Shown here: positions 18,074-26,925 of the stretch, piece by piece
How the letters are laid out: the number at the start of each line of letters is the position of its first letter
How positions within the stretch are numbered: the first letter of the stretch is position 1
Assembly: GCF_018595685.2 (NCBI RefSeq)
Contig: NZ_CP092334.1
Location: 2,012,001-2,076,000, forward strand
Direction of reading: 5' to 3'
Length of the DNA stretch: 64,000 bases
From: Flavihumibacter rivuli
Lineage (GTDB): Bacteria > Bacteroidota > Bacteroidia > Chitinophagales > Chitinophagaceae
Program-made: the position numbers and the translations under genes
The notes under the pieces: generated by a model
Seen by the model: the letters and a program-made list of their open reading frames with translations, nothing else
The model's database searches: none
Told to the model about the DNA's origin: nothing

Positions 18074-18505
18074 ATGACAACAACAAGCAGGATAAAAATA
18101 TTGACCATCATTAGTCATGGCTTAATTCTAGTGGGTGCAGGACATGGAATAGTAGTCCTGTTTATCCTTGAAATATTATTTTTTCCCTACTTCACACAAA
18201 CCGACTTTAGCTTTTCCCTTCATTCAGTTGACAATCATTTTCCATTAATCGGATTGACAAGTTTACTCGGTCAAATATGCATTCTTCTATCAATTCTTTT
18301 AAAAAATGTTAAGTACAAGATCACTATGCAAATTATCGGCATTAGCTGGTTATGGCTAGGGGTAGGCTATCTTCTATATGATAATTCTATAGACCACTAC
18401 ATAAATGTTTCGATACTTACCATACTTCCATTTATAGTCTGTACCATGTGGACCTTTATTGGACAGACTATAATACATACTTACAATAGCATTATTGAAA
18501 AGTAA
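18074..18505 (+). CDS. four-helix membrane protein, unknown, AT-rich
   Basis: About 143 residues from the ATG at 18074 (an in-frame ATG at 18026 would add 16 residues). Four hydrophobic helices are visible: about 8-30, 50-72, 82-102 and 110-135. No charged motifs or known family signature. The gene is clearly more A/T-rich than its neighbours and uses rarer codons, hinting at separate ancestry. It follows the oxidoreductase gene by about 80 bp and converges with the TolB-like gene. Coding is supported mainly by the long hydrophobic open frame, so confidence is moderate. Confidence 0.6.
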   Translation: MTTTSRIKILTIISHGLILVGAGHGIVVLFILEILFFPYFTQTDFSFSLHSVDNHFPLIGLTSLLGQICILLSILLKNVKYKITMQIIGISWLWLGVGYLLYDNSIDHYINVSILTILPFIVCTMWTFIGQTIIHTYNSIIEK

Positions 18506-18535
18506 TATCCCGCAGCATGCGGTATGAAATAAAAA

Positions 18536-20074
18536 TCAATTCGCTTGCTTTACTGCCGGACCGGTATTGCTCACAAAAGCGATATGTTTACTATCGGGGC
18601 TCCAGCTGGGGGTATTGATAGTACCCTGTCCACCATACAGGTAAGCGATGGCCCTTGGTGCACCACCGGCAACAGGCATCAGTCGAAGCATCACCCTTTT
18701 GTAAAATGGATGGTCGTTGGGACTTACAGTATTGGGGAAGGACAGGAAGACGATCCACTTGTTATCGGGTGAAATATGCGGGAACCAGTTATTGTACTCA
18801 TCGAAGGTCAGTTGTTCTTTCCCGCTACCATCGGGACGCATGCGCCAGACCTGCATGCTGCCGCTTTCCGTGGCATTGTAATAGATCCATTTGCCATCGG
18901 GTGAATACTCCGGACCATCTGCCAAGCCGCTATTCAGGAAGGTCAACTGGGTCTCCTTCCCTCCTTTCACGGGCTTCTTGAATATATTGTAGGTAGGACC
19001 GAAGCTCCTGCGTTGTGCTGTATAAACAACCTCCTTACCATCGGGACTCCAGCCATGCAGGTAAGAAGGCGTGCTATCGGTCACCAGTAGAGGCTCACCG
19101 CCGGTGATAGGCAGGACATAGATGGTGCTGCCGCCACCGGGCATCCCTTCCCGATGCGATGAGATGGCCAGCCATTTGCCATCGAAGGAGATCACATGGT
19201 CATTGTTGTTGCGGTTAGCGGAACCCGTATTCAGTTTCTCCGGTTGCCCTCCTTCCACCGGTAGGGTATAGATGGCACCACCCTGGTTGAAGAGCAGGCG
19301 CTTGCCATCCTTCATCCAGTTGGGTGCTTCGAACCTGCCCTTATCCTCATGAACGATCCTGCGCTTACCATCAAAGACATTCATGACCTCCAGCCTGCTG
19401 GGCAAAACCCCATGTGCATACCCGTTATAGTCATCCGGTACAGTCTGTTCGATGCGGACATTCCAGGCCATGGCTTCTTCCTTTACATCGGGGTTGTGGC
19501 TGCTGAGGAAGATCCCTGCCAGCACTTCATCGGGCATATCAACGGCATCGGTCCGGCCAATTTCCTGCAGGGGTTCACCGGGATGGGCCACCCGCATGAT
19601 GAAGACCTTACCCTGGCGTTCGAGCTGAATGATCTCTGTCCCCTGCTTCTTCGTGAACAACTCATCCTGTGGGTCACGCATATGTGCCCCCTTCATCCTT
19701 CGCCATTGAAGGGCCACCATACCATCGCCATGGACAGTGGCGGTCATGTGCGCGGCATCATCATCCTTACTGGCTCGGACCATCCATCCGGTCTTGCGGT
19801 GGGTATCAACACCCTTACCCAGGAGTTTGAAATTGGCGGTCAGGATAAAATCCCCTTTGATGGTATTGAACGCATAATGGAACTCATCGCGACCGAACCA
19901 GATATTGTATCCCCCTGCCTGGAGGTGATAAGACTGGTCCAGGGGATGGTACTGTGCATCGCCCTTGATGGCAGGACTGCCAATATCGGCATGCCCGGAG
20001 AAAATGCCCACCGGTCCTTGCGCAAAGGATAAGCTGAACAGAAAGGATGTGGAGTAGAGCAATAACCATTTCAT
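18536..20074 (-). CDS. TolB-like beta-propeller protein with DUF1349-like front
   Basis: About 512 residues from the ATG at 20072-20074, which gives a signal peptide (MKWLLLYSTSFLFSLSFAQG); the frame continues upstream to 20182 but that extension is unlikely. Residues about 20-225 resemble a concanavalin-like DUF1349 module (GDFILTANFKLLG, KTGWMVRASKDD, VALQWRR). The rest is a PD40/TolB propeller with repeats such as SPDGKEVVYTAQ, SPDGKWIYYNAT, SPDNKWIVFLS and SPDSKHIAFVS. Exported, probably periplasmic or outer-surface. Catalytic residues are not seen, so a binding or structural role is likely. Confidence 0.85.
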   Translation of the reverse strand: MKWLLLYSTSFLFSLSFAQGPVGIFSGHADIGSPAIKGDAQYHPLDQSYHLQAGGYNIWFGRDEFHYAFNTIKGDFILTANFKLLGKGVDTHRKTGWMVRASKDDDAAHMTATVHGDGMVALQWRRMKGAHMRDPQDELFTKKQGTEIIQLERQGKVFIMRVAHPGEPLQEIGRTDAVDMPDEVLAGIFLSSHNPDVKEEAMAWNVRIEQTVPDDYNGYAHGVLPSRLEVMNVFDGKRRIVHEDKGRFEAPNWMKDGKRLLFNQGGAIYTLPVEGGQPEKLNTGSANRNNNDHVISFDGKWLAISSHREGMPGGGSTIYVLPITGGEPLLVTDSTPSYLHGWSPDGKEVVYTAQRRSFGPTYNIFKKPVKGGKETQLTFLNSGLADGPEYSPDGKWIYYNATESGSMQVWRMRPDGSGKEQLTFDEYNNWFPHISPDNKWIVFLSFPNTVSPNDHPFYKRVMLRLMPVAGGAPRAIAYLYGGQGTINTPSWSPDSKHIAFVSNTGPAVKQAN

Positions 20075-20369
20075 ATGCAAGCTTTGCCTGAATTTACTGA
20101 AAATGGCCAAGGGCTGAAATGGCTGGCTTATCCAAGCATGGTATTCCTTTAACCGGATCATAGGATAGCTAAATGATTCCACTTAAGCAGGGTAGCCACT
20201 ATGGGTGTTGGGTAATTATTGGTTAGAATCGCCTGGTTTAGCCCTAACCGATTGGCAGGGCATGCAACACCGGCAATAATCGGGACTTTAAAACGTTGAA
20301 CAACAGGTATAAATTGACCACACTAAACCTTTTGTCCTGATCGCCATCCAATGTAAAACCAACTGAACC
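20075..20369. other. divergent intergenic region
   Basis: About 295 bp between the TolB-like gene and the esterase gene. It must contain the promoters of both; no palindrome, hairpin or RNA gene was recognised. Confidence 0.35.
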
Positions 20370-21311
20370 ATGAAAAAAGGCTTACGCAACTCCTACTTAA
20401 TAATAACCAGCCTTATACTTTTCCTCAGCGCATGCCAGAAAGATGATGCGCCGGTTGAAAAAGTTTACCGTATCAATGGAAGCATGCAGGTGGATGGCCG
20501 GGAGCGCACCTACCTGGTGAACCTGCCGCCCAACTATTTTGAAGGCGGACAATTTTCCCTGGTGATCGGTATGCATGGTGGGGGTGGATCAGGTGTGCAA
20601 TTTGAGACCAGTTCATTGCTCACTGAAAAAGCCAATGCAGCTGGATTTGTGGTGGTGTACCCCGACGGTGTCCAGAGTGACGGTTTGTTGAAGGCCCGCA
20701 CCTGGAATGCCGGCACCTGCTGTGATTATGCGGTGGAGAAGAATATTGATGATGTCAAATTCATCAGCAACCTGATAGATGAACTCACCAGGAAATATTC
20801 CATCAACCCCAAAAAGGTATATGCGACCGGGCATTCCAATGGCGGGATGATGTCCTACCGATTGGCCTGCCAATTATCGAACAAGATCACCGCCATTGCG
20901 CCCAACGGTTGCACCATGGTGGTGACCACACCCTGTAATCCAGCCCGTCCTGTTCCCGTCCTGCATATGCATTCAGAGCTCGACAAGAAAGTTCCCTATT
21001 TAGGTGGTTATGGCGATGGAGTTGGAACGGCTAACCTTGTACTGCCTTCTATTGATTCCGTACTGAATGTTTGGTCGGCCCTCAATACCTGTGGCAAGAA
21101 GGGAGAAGTGATCACCCAGAATAGCAGTTATACCTTCCGTAAATGGTCTGCCTGCACCAATAACCATACCCTCGAATACTACCTCACCAAGGATGGTGGT
21201 CATGGCTGGCCAGGAGGCTTACCCGGTGGACCATTCTCCGACCCAACCTCACAAGTGATCAAGGCCAATGATTTGTTATGGGAGTTCTTCCAAAAGTTTC
21301 AGTTGCCCTAA
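20370..21311 (+). CDS. lipoprotein esterase of the PHB-depolymerase/LpqC family
   Basis: 313 residues. A lipobox LSAC with Cys22 marks a lipoprotein. The alpha/beta-hydrolase core shows the oxyanion loop GMHGGGGSG (67-75), the nucleophile GHSNGGM with Ser156, an acidic residue D205 (HSELDKKVPY), and His278 in DGGHGWPGG. This triad matches the poly(3-hydroxybutyrate) depolymerase/feruloyl-esterase (LpqC) group, which cleaves polyesters or feruloyl-polysaccharide esters outside the cytoplasm. It ends with WEFFQKFQLP. A decayed partial copy of this gene is present at 35845-36105. Substrate unknown. Confidence 0.9.
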   Translation: MKKGLRNSYLIITSLILFLSACQKDDAPVEKVYRINGSMQVDGRERTYLVNLPPNYFEGGQFSLVIGMHGGGGSGVQFETSSLLTEKANAAGFVVVYPDGVQSDGLLKARTWNAGTCCDYAVEKNIDDVKFISNLIDELTRKYSINPKKVYATGHSNGGMMSYRLACQLSNKITAIAPNGCTMVVTTPCNPARPVPVLHMHSELDKKVPYLGGYGDGVGTANLVLPSIDSVLNVWSALNTCGKKGEVITQNSSYTFRKWSACTNNHTLEYYLTKDGGHGWPGGLPGGPFSDPTSQVIKANDLLWEFFQKFQLP

Positions 21312-21803
21312 AATCGGCATTCGGATCACCTGCCACTTCTTATTTGGGCTAACCGCTTGTTAAGGTCGCTCTTAGCCGTAGGTACCAATTACACACAGAA
21401 AAAGAGGATAGGAAGGAATAGACTATTAAAGGGTGAAGGAATAAATCCGCCTGAAAATCCTGCAAAAAAGTACAATAAGGATTGCCTGGTATTGACTATC
21501 GTCAATACCCTTTTTGTATCCGGTATTTAACATGGCTTATTAAAAAGCCGGGCAACAATTATTCCCCATCCGGATTAAACAGTTAAAAGTTGAGCAAAGG
21601 GCCTAAAACCAGTAATTTGTAAGAAGCAATCGAGCCATCCATTAGCCAGTCCTTTGGAGTGCCTCATCCTGCATTGCAAAGCTTGTTTTTCATCTATCAC
21701 ATTATCCTGAAAAGCTTCTAACAAAAACAGCGAAAAACCACCCTGGCATTTTAACAATTGCCAAAAGCCTAAAAAAGCACCCTAAACGTATACAGGCAAA
21801 AAC
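21312..21803. other. intergenic region without recognised genes
   Basis: About 492 bp. Short frames only, with no protein character. A/T-rich near 21460-21560. No hairpin strong enough to call a terminator and no RNA gene was recognised. The 3' part should carry the promoter of the GT39 gene. Confidence 0.4.
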
Positions 21804-23324
21804 ATGAATTCATATTCCGGAACAATTGGCCCGTTTGAATTTATACTAAAAGAAAGGAAATATCTTGTTCCTACACTGGCCTTACTGTGCATTCTGCTCA
21901 CCAGGTTAACCAGTCTCCCATATATGGGCATTATGCCACAGGATGCCTATTACTATTTCTACAGTGAGCACCTCGCCCTTTCCTATTATGATCATCCACC
22001 GGCCATTGCTTACCTGATATGGGTCTTTACGATGCTGTTCGGGAAGAAGATCATCGTCCTTAAACTCACGGCTACCATCATCACTTTGTTCACCATCTTT
22101 TCCTTCTACTATTTGTCAAAAGGCTTCCTTAATACCAGGCAGACCCTTTCCGCAATGGTGCTCTTCCTTTCCACCCTGATGGTCACCATCCTTTCCTTGG
22201 TAGCTTCACCAGATGTCCCTTTAATGCTTTTTTGGACACTGTCCTTAAGATCCCTTTATCTTGCCCTATTCAAGGAAAGGAAAACTTATTGGATCTGGGC
22301 CGGACTATTAATGGGATTGGCATTTGACAGCAAGTATACAGCCATTTTCCTGCCAGCGGGGATGTTCCTATTTCTCGTTTTGTCACAAAGGCGCCGCAAA
22401 CTTCTTTCCTCCCCATGGCCATACCTGTGCATGGCAGGATGGCTCATTGCTATTGCGCCGGTCCTGGTATGGAATTGGCAACATGAATTTGTATCCTTTA
22501 GGTTTCAGTCCACCAACAGGATGGATAAAATAAGCGGATTGCATATTTCGATAATGGACTTCCTGGGAACAATAGGCCACCAGGCAGCTATTTTGATACC
22601 CATTCTTTTCTTCACCCTGGTTTGGGGATTGTGGAAAATAACAAACCAATTTGGCATTAAATTCAGCCGTATTCCTGAGTCACAACTATTCCTGCTTTGT
22701 TTCTTCCTACCCCTTTTTATTGGGTTTACCTTTTTATCATTCTTCTACTGGGTTAAACTGAACTGGATGATGCCCGCTTATATAACCGGCATCCTCTGGA
22801 TAAGCCTTTACATGAATGAAAAATGGGTTCGCATCCAATTGATAGCCTCCCTGGTCATTCACCTGGCATTAGCGATGGAAATCGCTTTCTATCCGGTGAT
22901 CATAAAATCAGATGATACCTGGGTAGGATGGAATGAGCTTGCAGAAAAAGTACAGGAATTAAAAAAAAAGTACCCCAAATCATTCGTCTTCTCAGCAGAT
23001 GACTATAAAACATCAGCCGTCCTCAACTTTTACTTCGATGAAATGGTGTACAGCAAAAACATAATCGGCGAAAAGGCGCTGCAGTTCGATTACGTTTCCA
23101 ATGACCTGAATTTACTGAAAGGGGAAAATGCACTCTTTATAGATTCAGATAAACGTTTACAAAAGGAAACCCAAACTATACCTCCCGTAGTACTATACCA
23201 GTATTTCGATCGTGTCACCTCAATAAGGACAATACAGGTCAAAAAACAAGGCAGACTCGTACGCCGTTTCCATGTGTATTTATGCGCCAACTATCATCCA
23301 GGAAAAGTTAAATTCACCAACTAA
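21804..23324 (+). CDS. GT39/ArnT-like membrane glycosyltransferase
   Basis: 506 residues with about eleven membrane helices and a soluble C-terminal tail of about 130 residues. The first periplasmic loop reads MPQDAYYYFYSEHLALSYYDHPP, containing the conserved Asp and the DHPP motif of the PMT_2 / ArnT superfamily, which transfers a sugar from a polyprenyl phosphate to lipids or proteins at the outer face of the inner membrane. A second block SPDVPLMLFWTLSLRSLYLAL is also typical. Acceptor unknown (lipid A, glycan or protein). Stand-alone gene with wide gaps on both sides. Confidence 0.88.
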   Translation: MNSYSGTIGPFEFILKERKYLVPTLALLCILLTRLTSLPYMGIMPQDAYYYFYSEHLALSYYDHPPAIAYLIWVFTMLFGKKIIVLKLTATIITLFTIFSFYYLSKGFLNTRQTLSAMVLFLSTLMVTILSLVASPDVPLMLFWTLSLRSLYLALFKERKTYWIWAGLLMGLAFDSKYTAIFLPAGMFLFLVLSQRRRKLLSSPWPYLCMAGWLIAIAPVLVWNWQHEFVSFRFQSTNRMDKISGLHISIMDFLGTIGHQAAILIPILFFTLVWGLWKITNQFGIKFSRIPESQLFLLCFFLPLFIGFTFLSFFYWVKLNWMMPAYITGILWISLYMNEKWVRIQLIASLVIHLALAMEIAFYPVIIKSDDTWVGWNELAEKVQELKKKYPKSFVFSADDYKTSAVLNFYFDEMVYSKNIIGEKALQFDYVSNDLNLLKGENALFIDSDKRLQKETQTIPPVVLYQYFDRVTSIRTIQVKKQGRLVRRFHVYLCANYHPGKVKFTN

Positions 23325-23605
23325 ACACCATCCTTGTTATAGCTATATAGAGGAAGAAGAAACAAATTTTCAATTTGAAATTTACCACTGACTACATGAA
23401 CTAATTTGGGGAAAAGTACACTCCTTCAATAACGTGACAGATTTAGCCCTGTCAATCATTGATTCTTTCCTGCTAAAATGCCGGGAATACCTGTATTACT
23501 AACCATACCTTCAGCAGAACGAATACAGGGAAAAACTTAAAACCGTTAATCCCTTCCAAAATTGGTCAGCCGGCATAAGCGCTGTCCATTTCATTTCCCG
23601 AAACG

Positions 23606-24022
23606 CTAGGCCTTGCTAACAGACCTTCGGAACAAAACAAAGGCCGTAATCAATTCTATTGTTATCCATGGCAGGTGGATAAAACAACTTGCCTTGATGA
23701 TATCTGCCCCCATGGTTTTCCTTATCTCACTATAAAAGAAGACAAGGGCCAACAAGGGAATCAAATGGGCGACAGCACCGATTAGATCATATTTCCAGGA
23801 ATGCTCACTCCGCATATTCAGGAGCAAAACAATCCCTATGAGCATCATTAACAGATAGGCCTGGAACAAGCCCACTTCTGCAATTGGCAATGCGTTAAGA
23901 AAGCCAAAAATCCCCTTTCCGGAACTCAAACCAACCAAAGATTGAAAGGTATTGGCAGTAGTCACCAGCAGCAGGAAAATGCCGTGAACCAAAAGAATGT
24001 AATTGCGATGAATAGCAGCCAT
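23606..24022 (-). CDS. four-helix membrane protein, unknown
   Basis: 138 residues with four predicted membrane helices (about 7-28, 48-68, 78-98 and 112-130) and short polar loops. The start ATG at 24020-24022 follows an A/T-rich leader. No motif allows a family call. It is flanked by non-coding gaps and diverges from the LytTR regulator gene at 24272. Real gene likely because of length and clean hydrophobic pattern; function unknown. Confidence 0.6.
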   Translation of the reverse strand: MAAIHRNYILLVHGIFLLLVTTANTFQSLVGLSSGKGIFGFLNALPIAEVGLFQAYLLMMLIGIVLLLNMRSEHSWKYDLIGAVAHLIPLLALVFFYSEIRKTMGADIIKASCFIHLPWITIELITAFVLFRRSVSKA

Positions 24023-24271
24023 AGTAATAATTTTAAATCATCCAGCTAAAAAATAACTGGCCTAAAATTACCAGGCCTGCCTTTTGAGCACAACCTTAGT
24101 CCTGCTGAATTGATTATCCAACTGTCTCAACCGGCTATAGTCTCTTAAGTAAACTTCCAGCTCCCCAACTCAGCTCCCCTTTTAAGCAATAGAAGCATCC
24201 CAATAGCTAAAAAAGACATGGTCGAGGTACCAGTTGGACTTTTCCCTTTAACTTGTAGAAAAGTACAGGAA

Positions 24272-25045
24272 ATGAAACTTCTAATAGTAGAAGACGAAGA
24301 ACTGGCGGTCAGAAAACTGCGTGGCCTGCTGAAGGAAGTTGATCCGGAAATGGAAATACTTGCCGACCTGGATTCCATTGAATCTACCGTGGATTGGCTG
24401 CAGCATAACCGGCAACCGGATATCATTTTGATGGATATAGAACTGGTTGATGGTCAAAGTTTTGAGATTTTCGAACGCACCCCAATCAAATGCCCTGTCA
24501 TTTTCATCACTTCCTACGATGAGTACGCCATCCAGGCATTTACTGTAAACAGTGTTGCATATTTACTAAAGCCAATAGAAAAGGAAGACCTGGTTGCGGC
24601 ATTTGGCAAATTCAACCTGCTTAAGGAATATTATAGCACTGCCGCCCCCGGGTTCTCTATTAACAACCTTGTAGAGGAACTTCAGGCAAGGCTCCAACCC
24701 AAATCCTACAGGAAAAGGTTCCTTACCAAATACACCAATAAACTATTAACCGTAGAGACTCATGAGATCGCTTACTTTTTTATAGAAGCCAGGATCAATT
24801 TCTTCAGGACCTATGACAATCGAAAGATCGCTATAGATTATACCCTGGAAGAACTGGAACAAATGCTGGACCCACAGGAATTCTTCCGCATTAACCGTTC
24901 CTACCTGATATCCCTAAAGTCAATACAAAAAATAGATGATTATTTTGGGCAGCGATTGATCCTTCAATTAAATCCAACCGTCTCTGAACAGGTGATCATA
25001 AGCAGGGAAAAAGTAAGCGCCTTTAAAACCTGGATGGGAAAATGA
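24272..25045 (+). CDS. LytTR-family response regulator
   Basis: About 257 residues. Receiver domain with acidic residues E7/D8, phosphoacceptor D55 (ILMDIEL) and conserved Lys100 (LLKPIEKED). The DNA-binding LytTR domain covers about 155-257 (VETHEIAYFFIEARINFFRTYDNRK and later FFRINRSYLISLKSIQKI). The ATG at 24272 starts directly at MKLLIVEDEE and is preferred over the in-frame ATG at 24218. The last four bases overlap the start of the histidine kinase gene (ATGA), so the pair forms one operon. A classic LytR/LytS-type two-component system controlling an unknown regulon. Confidence 0.95.
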   Translation: MKLLIVEDEELAVRKLRGLLKEVDPEMEILADLDSIESTVDWLQHNRQPDIILMDIELVDGQSFEIFERTPIKCPVIFITSYDEYAIQAFTVNSVAYLLKPIEKEDLVAAFGKFNLLKEYYSTAAPGFSINNLVEELQARLQPKSYRKRFLTKYTNKLLTVETHEIAYFFIEARINFFRTYDNRKIAIDYTLEELEQMLDPQEFFRINRSYLISLKSIQKIDDYFGQRLILQLNPTVSEQVIISREKVSAFKTWMGK

Positions 25046-26097
25046 CAAGCCCTATGTTGAAATTCCAAGAAGAAATATCAAAATTCAGGTGGTTGCTTTA
25101 TTCACTTCCGCCGGCCCTGGGGATAACGATAAATATTATCATGTTTGGGGAAAGGTATATAAAGGACTGGCATATCCTGGTATTCTCTACCCTCCTACTC
25201 ATTTCCCTCATGGCTATCCTTTCTCCTATACAGATCTACATAGCGAATTTCATGCGGAAACGGCAAACCAGTGAGCGTAAACTGATCCAGAGAATCTTAT
25301 TAGCAGCCTTTCTGCATTTCCCGGTCACAGCCATTATTATCACCCTTGTATTCTTTGTATATAGCAGTATCCCGCTTTTTCAATATACCTTCTCCAGGAC
25401 CGAATACGCATGGGCCCTGTTTGCCGGTATCGTTTGTGATATTATTGGTATTGCCATGAACGAAGGGATCTACAGCTATCACAAATGGAGGGAAACAATA
25501 CTAAAAACAGAACAGCTAAGCAAGGAAAAGCTCCAGACCCAATTGAATGGTTTACTCCAGCAAATCAATCCCCACTTTCTTTTCAACAGCCTGAATGCCT
25601 TATCCGCATTGATCAATGAAAACCCAAATGATGCGCAAAAATACCTTAGCGACCTGAGCAAGGTATACAGGTACCTGCTACGGACAAACGAGTATGAACT
25701 CACCTCCCTTACCAATGAGTTGAATTTTATAGACTCCTACTTTCACCTATTGCAAACCAGGTTCGGAAAGGGCGTCATGCTGGTAAAAAAGATCGACCCC
25801 AATTCGAACAATGCCCTACTGCCTCCCCTTACGCTACAGTTACTGGTGGAAAATGCCGTAAAACATAATACGGTGGGGAAAAGAAACCCCTTGGTAATCG
25901 AAATAATTGCAGAGGGTGATTCCCTTATGGTCAGGAACAACCTGCAGCGAAAAACGATCAAAGTGGAAAGCAGTAAAATAGGGTTATCCAATATTGCAGA
26001 AAAATACCGGTTGATCAACAAGAGTAGTATTGAAATAAAAGAAGACCCTGGATTCTTCATGGTGAAAGTCCCGCTAATCAATACCGGTATTGACTGA
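25042..26097 (+). CDS. LytS-type sensor histidine kinase
   Basis: 351 residues. Four membrane helices in the first 150 residues form the sensor part. The His_kinase domain begins with QINPHFLFNSLNAL, with the phosphorylated His at 178, and later LLVENAVKHN forms the N-box of the ATPase domain; GLSNI marks the G box. This is the short kinase type that pairs with LytTR regulators, matching its overlapping upstream neighbour. Inner-membrane sensor; signal unknown. The stop lies 13 bp from the convergent cupin gene. Confidence 0.94.
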   Translation: MTSPMLKFQEEISKFRWLLYSLPPALGITINIIMFGERYIKDWHILVFSTLLLISLMAILSPIQIYIANFMRKRQTSERKLIQRILLAAFLHFPVTAIIITLVFFVYSSIPLFQYTFSRTEYAWALFAGIVCDIIGIAMNEGIYSYHKWRETILKTEQLSKEKLQTQLNGLLQQINPHFLFNSLNALSALINENPNDAQKYLSDLSKVYRYLLRTNEYELTSLTNELNFIDSYFHLLQTRFGKGVMLVKKIDPNSNNALLPPLTLQLLVENAVKHNTVGKRNPLVIEIIAEGDSLMVRNNLQRKTIKVESSKIGLSNIAEKYRLINKSSIEIKEDPGFFMVKVPLINTGID

Positions 26098-26110
26098 ATT
26101 GCAACCCTCC

Positions 26111-26641
26111 CTATTTTTGAAAGGTCCTTGATAATCCTGCCATCAGTTTTACGATGAACTGTGGTGGCTTCACACTTTGGGTGACATCAGGATACTTATC
26201 CATCACCCGGCACAAATAAAGGACAGATTTAAAATCGGTTCCCCTTATTTTTTGCTCCTGGACATATCCATCCATCTCTTCAATCATTTCCCTGAAACGA
26301 ACCCTGGGCGAAATACAAAAATCAAACAGGACTTCCTTCTTAGAGGCATTCTTGTAGGTGTGGGGCGTTTTGGCAGGAATGGTTATTGAATCTCCTTCCT
26401 GGAGTTTGATCCACCTGTCCCTCCTGTATACCATTAACTCCCCCTGACGAATGAAGAACTCTTCTTCTTGCCGTGGATGATAATGAATGGGAGGTCCATC
26501 AGTTTCTGCAGCCAGCAAAACAATACCGGCCTCTGCATTAACAATATCCTTCCATTGAATTTGTGTACCAAGTGATTCGAGCTGGTCAATATCCGGCCTG
26601 AACCCGATGATCTTCTTAATGTTTGAAATAGTTGATTGCAT
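26111..26641 (-). CDS. cupin-domain protein
   Basis: About 176 residues from the Met at 26641 (a start at 26665 would add eight residues). A single cupin barrel is visible: motif 1 IHYHPRQEEEFFIRQGELMVY with two His and a Glu for metal binding, then motif 2 PAKTPHTYKN containing the third His. The C-terminal third is helical (FREMIEEMDGYV). Such proteins include metal-dependent dioxygenases and sugar-binding or isomerase cupins; no specific activity can be named. It converges with the histidine kinase and is divergent from the oxidase operon starting at 26926. Confidence 0.85.
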   Translation of the reverse strand: MQSTISNIKKIIGFRPDIDQLESLGTQIQWKDIVNAEAGIVLLAAETDGPPIHYHPRQEEEFFIRQGELMVYRRDRWIKLQEGDSITIPAKTPHTYKNASKKEVLFDFCISPRVRFREMIEEMDGYVQEQKIRGTDFKSVLYLCRVMDKYPDVTQSVKPPQFIVKLMAGLSRTFQK

Positions 26642-26871
26642 GATGATACTATTTAAGTTCATCACAAAACTATTTTAGGGTATCCCTGGAGCAAATACCA
26701 ACTGACCTGAATTGACTATATGAATGTCCCAATCAGCTGCTGATAAGGGTTGTAGAATGAATCAAAAAACAGCATCCAAAATGATCAACCAGGTATTCCG
26801 AAAGATCATTTCAAATAATCAGTTCAATCCTGTTTTTAGCTAACTCAGCATCACTAGCATTTTCAAGGCGT

Positions 26872-26902
26872 TTTGATCGTCGTTACTTTACAAAGCTTTT
26901 GC
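26872..26902 (+). promoter_or_regulatory. possible Bacteroidota promoter of the oxidase operon
   Basis: TTTG at 26872-26875, an 18-base spacer, then AGCTTTTG at 26894-26901, close to the Bacteroidota TTTG / TAnnTTTG consensus but with both leading bases of the second box off. A start of transcription shortly after would give a leader of about 20 bases before the ATG at 26926. No clear Crp/Fnr-type palindrome was found. Confidence 0.3.
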
Positions 26903-26925
26903 ATTTATCAATAAAATAAAAGGGT

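Noticed and set aside
19349..20032. 227-codon plus-strand frame inside the TolB-like gene
   Set aside because: Antisense of a well-supported propeller gene; no protein character.
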